A stretch of DNA of 40,488 nucleotides, from positions 1 to 40,488 of the forward strand of contig JALRFI010000172.1 of the NCBI GenBank assembly GCA_023253775.1, read 5' to 3'. The translations under genes were made by a program, and so were the position numbers. The number at the start of each line of letters is the position of its first letter. Position 1 is the first letter of the stretch. The notes under the pieces were generated by a model. That model worked only from the letters and a program-made list of their open reading frames with translations. It did not search any database and was not told where the DNA came from. The stretch comes from Crocinitomicaceae bacterium. Lineage in GTDB: Bacteria; Bacteroidota; Bacteroidia; Flavobacteriales_D; Crocinitomicaceae. Positions 35,341 through 40,488 of the stretch are shown piece after piece.

Positions 35341-36408
35341 ATGGCAGGATCTTCATTTGGTTCAATATTTCGATTGACTTCATTTGGTGAATCTCATGGC
35401 TTTGCCATTGGGGGTGTTGTTGATGGAGTCCCCGCAGGTGTCAGAATTGATCTTGAAAAGATTCAGATCGATCTTGATAAGAGAAAACCGGGACAGTCGA
35501 GACTCGTTACACAGCGAAAAGAATCCGATACGGTTCAACTTTTATCAGGTTTGCTTGATGGAGTTACGACCGGTACACCCATAGGATTTATCATCAAAAA
35601 TGAAGATCAGCATTCATCTGATTATGATCATTTGAAAGATGCCTATAGACCATCCCATGCCGATTATACTTATCAGCAGAAATATGGGATCCGAGATCAT
35701 AGAGGTGGAGGAAGGTCGAGCGCCAGAGAAACAGCATGTAGGGTTGTAGCCGGTTCAATTGCAAAACAGATCCTTGAAAGTTTAGGAATTGAGTTTTCGA
35801 CGTATGTAGATCAGATCGGTTCGGTTAAACTGGAAGACAATTCTTTTTTTCTATCGGATGCGATTGAGACGAATGAAGTTCGCTGCCCGGATAATCGCAT
35901 TGCTGAGAAAATGATCGAGCTTGTTGAGCAAGTTCGGGCTGAAGGAGACACGATTGGTGGATGTGTAAAATGTATGATCGTAAATGTTCCGGTTGGATTA
36001 GGGGAACCTGTTTTTGACAAATTACACGCTGATCTTGGCAAAGCAATGTTTTCGATCAACGCAGTGAAGGGAGTTGAATTTGGAAGTGGATTTTCTTCGG
36101 TATCAAAAAAAGGTTCAGAGAATAATGACCAATTCCTTCCGAATAGAGAAACCTCGACAAACAACAGTGGAGGAATTCAAGGAGGAATCTCAAATGGAAT
36201 GCCTATTGAATTCCGTGTAGCTTTCAAGCCCGTAGCGACCATAATGAAAGACCAAAATTCGATCAATGATCAGGGAGAAGAGATCTTGATCAAAGGAAAA
36301 GGAAGACATGATCCTTGTGTCGTTCCGCGCGCCGTGGCAATTGTTGAAGCAATGGCTGCAATGGTAATTCTCGACCATTATTTAAGAAATAAAGCAACGA
36401 AAATATGA
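35341..36408 (+). CDS. aroC: Chorismate synthase
   Basis: [103 protein letters not shown]. Confidence 0.97.
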   Translation: MAGSSFGSIFRLTSFGESHGFAIGGVVDGVPAGVRIDLEKIQIDLDKRKPGQSRLVTQRKESDTVQLLSGLLDGVTTGTPIGFIIKNEDQHSSDYDHLKDAYRPSHADYTYQQKYGIRDHRGGGRSSARETACRVVAGSIAKQILESLGIEFSTYVDQIGSVKLEDNSFFLSDAIETNEVRCPDNRIAEKMIELVEQVRAEGDTIGGCVKCMIVNVPVGLGEPVFDKLHADLGKAMFSINAVKGVEFGSGFSSVSKKGSENNDQFLPNRETSTNNSGGIQGGISNGMPIEFRVAFKPVATIMKDQNSINDQGEEILIKGKGRHDPCVVPRAVAIVEAMAAMVILDHYLRNKATKI

Positions 36409-36878
36409 TACAAAGAATTCAGACTGTTTATCTTATATTGGCGATGATCTTGTTAGGGGTTGTAAGTTTTGGGATGACCTTCATTTCATTCGTTCAAGAT
36501 GAATTGAGCCATGATCTGACAGCCTTTGGTATTCTTACGCGCGACCAATCAGGAAGCATCGTCGAAAAAGTAGCATATCCTTTTTATATCTCAAGTTTTA
36601 TGCTGATCATTCTATGTTTCGTTGGAATGATGGCATACAAAAACCTGACAAGACAACTCCGCATCGTACGTTTAACGTTTTACATTTATCTTATTTTATT
36701 GATCAGCCTTTTTATCTACTCTGTGATTGGAGATTCTATCCTGGAGTTGAGCTCTTCAAAACGTGAGCTCGGATTCGCTTATTTTCTATTTGTTTGTGGA
36801 TTGCCACTGGTTTTTTTAGCTAATCTGGGAGTTAAAAGAGACAAAAACCTTCTTGATTCACTCAATCGATTAAGATAA
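36405..36878 (+). CDS. DUF4293 family membrane protein
   Basis: [22 protein letters not shown] and four hydrophobic segments; ATGA overlap with aroC. Confidence 0.8.
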   Translation: MIQRIQTVYLILAMILLGVVSFGMTFISFVQDELSHDLTAFGILTRDQSGSIVEKVAYPFYISSFMLIILCFVGMMAYKNLTRQLRIVRLTFYIYLILLISLFIYSVIGDSILELSSSKRELGFAYFLFVCGLPLVFLANLGVKRDKNLLDSLNRLR

Positions 36879-38741
36879 ATGAATTACCTATCTGTTGAAG
36901 GTTTAACCAAAACCTATGGTGAACGCGTTATTTTCAGGGATCTAACTTTTGGTATAGATCAAGGACAAAAAGTAGCGATAGTCGCCAAAAATGGTACAGG
37001 TAAAACAACACTGCTAAAGTGTTTGATGGATCTTGAACCGTATGATGAAGGACGAGTTGTCTATCGAAATGATGTCTCTCTTGCTTTCATGGAACAGACG
37101 GAGAATCTTGATGACAATCACACGATACTTGAAGAAGTGTTCTCACATGATCTACCTGAATTAAAGGTTGTGAAAGCCTATAACCAGGCAATGAAATCTG
37201 GTGATCAACAAAAAGTCGAAGCGATCTTCCAGGAGCTTACAGAGTTAAATGCATGGGATTTTGAAGTGCGGGTCAATCAGATACTTTCGGTGCTTAAGCT
37301 GGATGATAGTGACAAGAAAATAGGTTTACTTTCAGGAGGAGAAAAGAAAAGAGTGGCTCTTGCCAAGGTCCTTGTTTCAAATGCTGATTTTTTAATTCTG
37401 GATGAGCCTACGAATCACCTTGATCTGGATATGATCGAATGGCTGGAAGAATATTTGTCTAAATCCAAATCAACCTTGTTGATGGTAACTCATGACAGGT
37501 ATTTTCTTGAGGTCGTTTGCGATACGATCCTGGAAATGGATGATGAGACGATCTACAAGTACAAAGGGAATTTCTCCTATTATCTGGAGAAGAAAGCTGA
37601 GCGTCAGGATCAACTTCAATCGACAGTTGAAAAAGCAAAAAACCTTTTTAAAAAAGAACTGGATTGGGTGAGAAGACAACCCAAAGCTCGTGGAACAAAA
37701 CAGAAGGCCCGACTAGACTCGTTTCAGGAAATAAAAAAGGTTGCCAGTCAGCGTTTGGATGAAGATGAAATGGAGCTTCCTGTTAAAATGGAACGCTTAG
37801 GGACTAAGATCGTTGAACTCCATCATATTTCAAAAAGCTTTGGAGAAAAGGTCATTCTAAATGATCTGACATACAATTTCCAAAGGAAAGAACGATTGGG
37901 AGTTGTTGGAAATAATGGAACCGGTAAGTCTACGTTTCTGAATATCATTCAAGGTCTCCATCCTGCTGACAAAGGGAAAGTAGTTGTTGGTGATACGGTT
38001 CGGTTTGGTTATTACAATCAGGAGCTGATCAAGATTGATGAAGATAAAAAGGTGATTGATGTAATTCGTGACATTGCCGAATTTATTCCTTTGGAAAAGG
38101 GAAGACAATTGTCTGCCGCACAATTTCTGGAGCGATTTCTTTTTCCGCGCAGTATGCATTATAATTTCGTGCACAAGCTAAGTGGGGGAGAACGACGTCG
38201 ACTGAAGTTGATGACAGTACTGATGTCCAATCCAAATTTCCTGATCCTCGATGAGCCAACGAACGATCTTGATATTTTCGTAATGTCAGTTCTCGAGGAA
38301 TACCTAAGGTCTTTTGAAGGATGTCTGATTGTAGTTTCTCACGACAGATATTTCATGGATAAAATGGTAGATCATCTGTTCGTTTTTGAGGGCCAAGGTA
38401 AGGTCGTTGACATTTTAGGTAACTATACCGAATACAGGAAACTGAAGTCTGAAAAGAAGAAAGAAGCAAAGCCGATTCAAGAAGAAAAACCAGTGGCTGT
38501 AGCTCCAAAGGTTGATAATAAAACCAAAAAGAAGCTAAGTTTTAAAGAACGTTCCGAATTTGACCAGATCGAAAAAGAAATGGAGCAATTGGAAATAGAA
38601 AAAGAAGAACTTACCAATCAATTGTCTGATGGTAGTTTATCAGGAGACGAAATCATGAAGGTAGGTAATCGTCTGGCAGAAGTAGTGTCATTGATCGAGT
38701 CTAAGACTGATCGATGGTTAGAGCTTTCAGAGTATATGTAG
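36879..38741 (+). CDS. ABC-F family ATP-binding protein (Uup-like)
   Basis: Two Walker A (AKNGTGKTTLLK, GNNGTGKSTFLN), two LSGGE signatures, DEPTNHLD/DEPTNDLD, C-terminal coiled coil. Confidence 0.93.
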   Translation: MNYLSVEGLTKTYGERVIFRDLTFGIDQGQKVAIVAKNGTGKTTLLKCLMDLEPYDEGRVVYRNDVSLAFMEQTENLDDNHTILEEVFSHDLPELKVVKAYNQAMKSGDQQKVEAIFQELTELNAWDFEVRVNQILSVLKLDDSDKKIGLLSGGEKKRVALAKVLVSNADFLILDEPTNHLDLDMIEWLEEYLSKSKSTLLMVTHDRYFLEVVCDTILEMDDETIYKYKGNFSYYLEKKAERQDQLQSTVEKAKNLFKKELDWVRRQPKARGTKQKARLDSFQEIKKVASQRLDEDEMELPVKMERLGTKIVELHHISKSFGEKVILNDLTYNFQRKERLGVVGNNGTGKSTFLNIIQGLHPADKGKVVVGDTVRFGYYNQELIKIDEDKKVIDVIRDIAEFIPLEKGRQLSAAQFLERFLFPRSMHYNFVHKLSGGERRRLKLMTVLMSNPNFLILDEPTNDLDIFVMSVLEEYLRSFEGCLIVVSHDRYFMDKMVDHLFVFEGQGKVVDILGNYTEYRKLKSEKKKEAKPIQEEKPVAVAPKVDNKTKKKLSFKERSEFDQIEKEMEQLEIEKEELTNQLSDGSLSGDEIMKVGNRLAEVVSLIESKTDRWLELSEYM

Positions 38742-38764
38742 TGAAGAGCTACAGTTCTTAATAT

Positions 38765-40432
38765 TTACAGCAAATTTCCAATTTTAAGATCTCCATTGAA
38801 AGGGTTGAGTTTCAATGTAAATCTGATTTTTTCAGCATATCTGGAATTGCCGAAAGAATCATTTAATTCTTTACTCATCCAAACCGGCAAATACAATCCA
38901 AATACTTTCCCAAATCGCACGCCGATTCCAGTGTTAACAGCAGAGTTCACACTAACTCCATTGCTGAATACCCCAAGGTCACAAAATGCACCAAATACTC
39001 CAATTTTTGGAATAGGGAGTTGCCAATAAATATTGGATGTTGCCATCCAGTCAGCAGTGCTACCATACCAGGCTGAACTTTTGAATCCGCCCATATTTTC
39101 AGCACGCTGCTGAGACCAAATTCCACTTAATACACCTCTTCCAAAATAATAGTCCTCATAGAAAAGGTCTTGTGCTCCATCGGTACCACTTAATGACATC
39201 GCATAAGGATAAGTTGCCGTTCCTGGTGAAGCAAAAACATCTGAGAAACCAAAGAAACCGCGGATTTCCACCCATCTTTGCATTGAATTTTTCAAGTATC
39301 TGAATTTGTAGGTAGCTTCCGAAGTAAATCGAACCATGTTGGTTGTCGGACCATCGACATAATCCTCTCTTAACTGATAGTTGAATTGATGGTCAGGGAA
39401 ATTCAAATCTCCAGAATATTTAACGAATCCACCGCTGTAGTCCATCTCCATTCCGTTATTCACATTGTATTTTAGTATTCCCTGAACTCTAATGCTATGA
39501 GAGAAAGGACCGGCCTTTTTACGTTGTCCAAGTTTCGCCGTCCAATATGGACTCAATGCTACATATGCACCGTTGAACTTATCTGCGTAGCCATCACTGT
39601 CTTTGAATGACTTTACAGAAAGTCCAAATTGAGACGTTTTGAATGTCGTTTTAGGTAATGAAGTGTAGGACAATTCAGCAATTCCAGAGGCCATGCCTCT
39701 ACCAAACGAATACATTGGCGCTATAAGATACTGGAAGCGGTTAAAAGGAATTCCATTGTTATGGAAAACTGCGCCGATCATGAATTTATCGTAGTAATTC
39801 GCCGCAATGATCGGAGACCAGAACAAATTGGTTTTATCAGGTTCGTTATCGCCGATCAGGAATTCCATTTTGATAGATTCTATCTTTCCGAAAAGGCCTT
39901 TTTTGTGCCACCCGTTGTTATTTCTGTACATTTCCGGGATATCTTTTGAGGCGTCAATTCTGGCTGCATCGGGATCTGAAGTCGAAAATTCAAGTGTTCT
40001 TTTATTTTTCCCTGGTTCAGCCCATTTTGTTTCGACGATTTGATCTCCTTTGTACAAATTCACTTCGATAGGCCCATTCACTTGTCCTTTGTTTCGAACA
40101 GTAACCAAGGTTCCGGTTTTCGACCTTTTTACGGAGGAGATCTTGTAATCAACATGATTGGTTGTCTGAATCAGGTCTTCGAACAGCCAGCTAAGGTCTT
40201 TGCCGGATGTCTTTTCCAATACAGATCTCATATCTTCAGGTTGTGGGTGCTTGAATTTCCATTCCTCAAAATAGGCATGCATACATTGATCAAACAGTTC
40301 TTCACCCAGATAATCCTTCAAGTAATAGAATACCAGTCCCGTTTTCTGATACATGACAATCCCATAATTTGCCGAGCTGAATTCTGCTGAGTGTGTTTCT
40401 ATCGGCTGGTCTTCTCCCAAAAGAATATTACT
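38765..40432 (-). CDS. M1-family metallopeptidase C-terminal part fused to an outer-membrane beta-barrel-like domain; 5' end disrupted or truncated near the window edge
   Basis: ILLGEDQPIETHSAEFSSANYGIVMYQKTGLVFYYLKDYLGEELFDQCMHAYFEEWKFKHPQPEDMRSVLEKTSGKDLSWLFEDLI resembles the M1 helical domain; C-terminal half is beta-rich. In-frame TAA at 40433-40435 upstream on the minus strand; no HExxH within the ORF. Confidence 0.7.
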   Translation of the reverse strand, partial: SNILLGEDQPIETHSAEFSSANYGIVMYQKTGLVFYYLKDYLGEELFDQCMHAYFEEWKFKHPQPEDMRSVLEKTSGKDLSWLFEDLIQTTNHVDYKISSVKRSKTGTLVTVRNKGQVNGPIEVNLYKGDQIVETKWAEPGKNKRTLEFSTSDPDAARIDASKDIPEMYRNNNGWHKKGLFGKIESIKMEFLIGDNEPDKTNLFWSPIIAANYYDKFMIGAVFHNNGIPFNRFQYLIAPMYSFGRGMASGIAELSYTSLPKTTFKTSQFGLSVKSFKDSDGYADKFNGAYVALSPYWTAKLGQRKKAGPFSHSIRVQGILKYNVNNGMEMDYSGGFVKYSGDLNFPDHQFNYQLREDYVDGPTTNMVRFTSEATYKFRYLKNSMQRWVEIRGFFGFSDVFASPGTATYPYAMSLSGTDGAQDLFYEDYYFGRGVLSGIWSQQRAENMGGFKSSAWYGSTADWMATSNIYWQLPIPKIGVFGAFCDLGVFSNGVSVNSAVNTGIGVRFGKVFGLYLPVWMSKELNDSFGNSRYAEKIRFTLKLNPFNGDLKIGNLL

Positions 40433-40488
40433 TTATGCGTTACTACTATAAGCGGACTCCAGCCACGCACAAGACCTATGATCTGCTG

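Overview
The window is about 40.5 kb of AT-rich, densely coding DNA typical of Bacteroidota (Flavobacteriales-like). Support for this: TAnnTTTG promoter elements, a T9SS type B (CHU_C-like) C-terminal domain, SprB-like repeats and a DUF4293 protein. It is mostly ordinary chromosomal content: folD, pyrR-pyrB, a STAS protein plus rnz, parE-parC, an ornithine aminotransferase, a phosphohexomutase, aroC, a Uup-type ABC-F protein and two FKBPs. More accessory content includes: (i) a compact dabA-dabB-sulP-porin cassette ending in a strong terminator, a likely inorganic-carbon uptake system spanning both membranes; (ii) a 1745-aa T9SS adhesin with about 12 SprB-like repeats, in which a four-repeat block appears duplicated; (iii) a SiaB/DUF6272-like kinase starting 3 nt after the adhesin, followed by a secreted protein made of six exact-length 20-aa repeats and an HDAC-family enzyme; (iv) several proteins with unusual motifs: a disulfide-less Lpd/SthA-like flavoprotein, a Cys-rich insertion in the ornithine aminotransferase, and a clamp-binding-like C-terminus on ParC. 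The right edge carries an apparent sequence discontinuity inside an M1 peptidase/beta-barrel gene. No CRISPR array, rRNA, tRNA or complete mobile element was seen. All homology calls are from reading the sequence; no database search was run.
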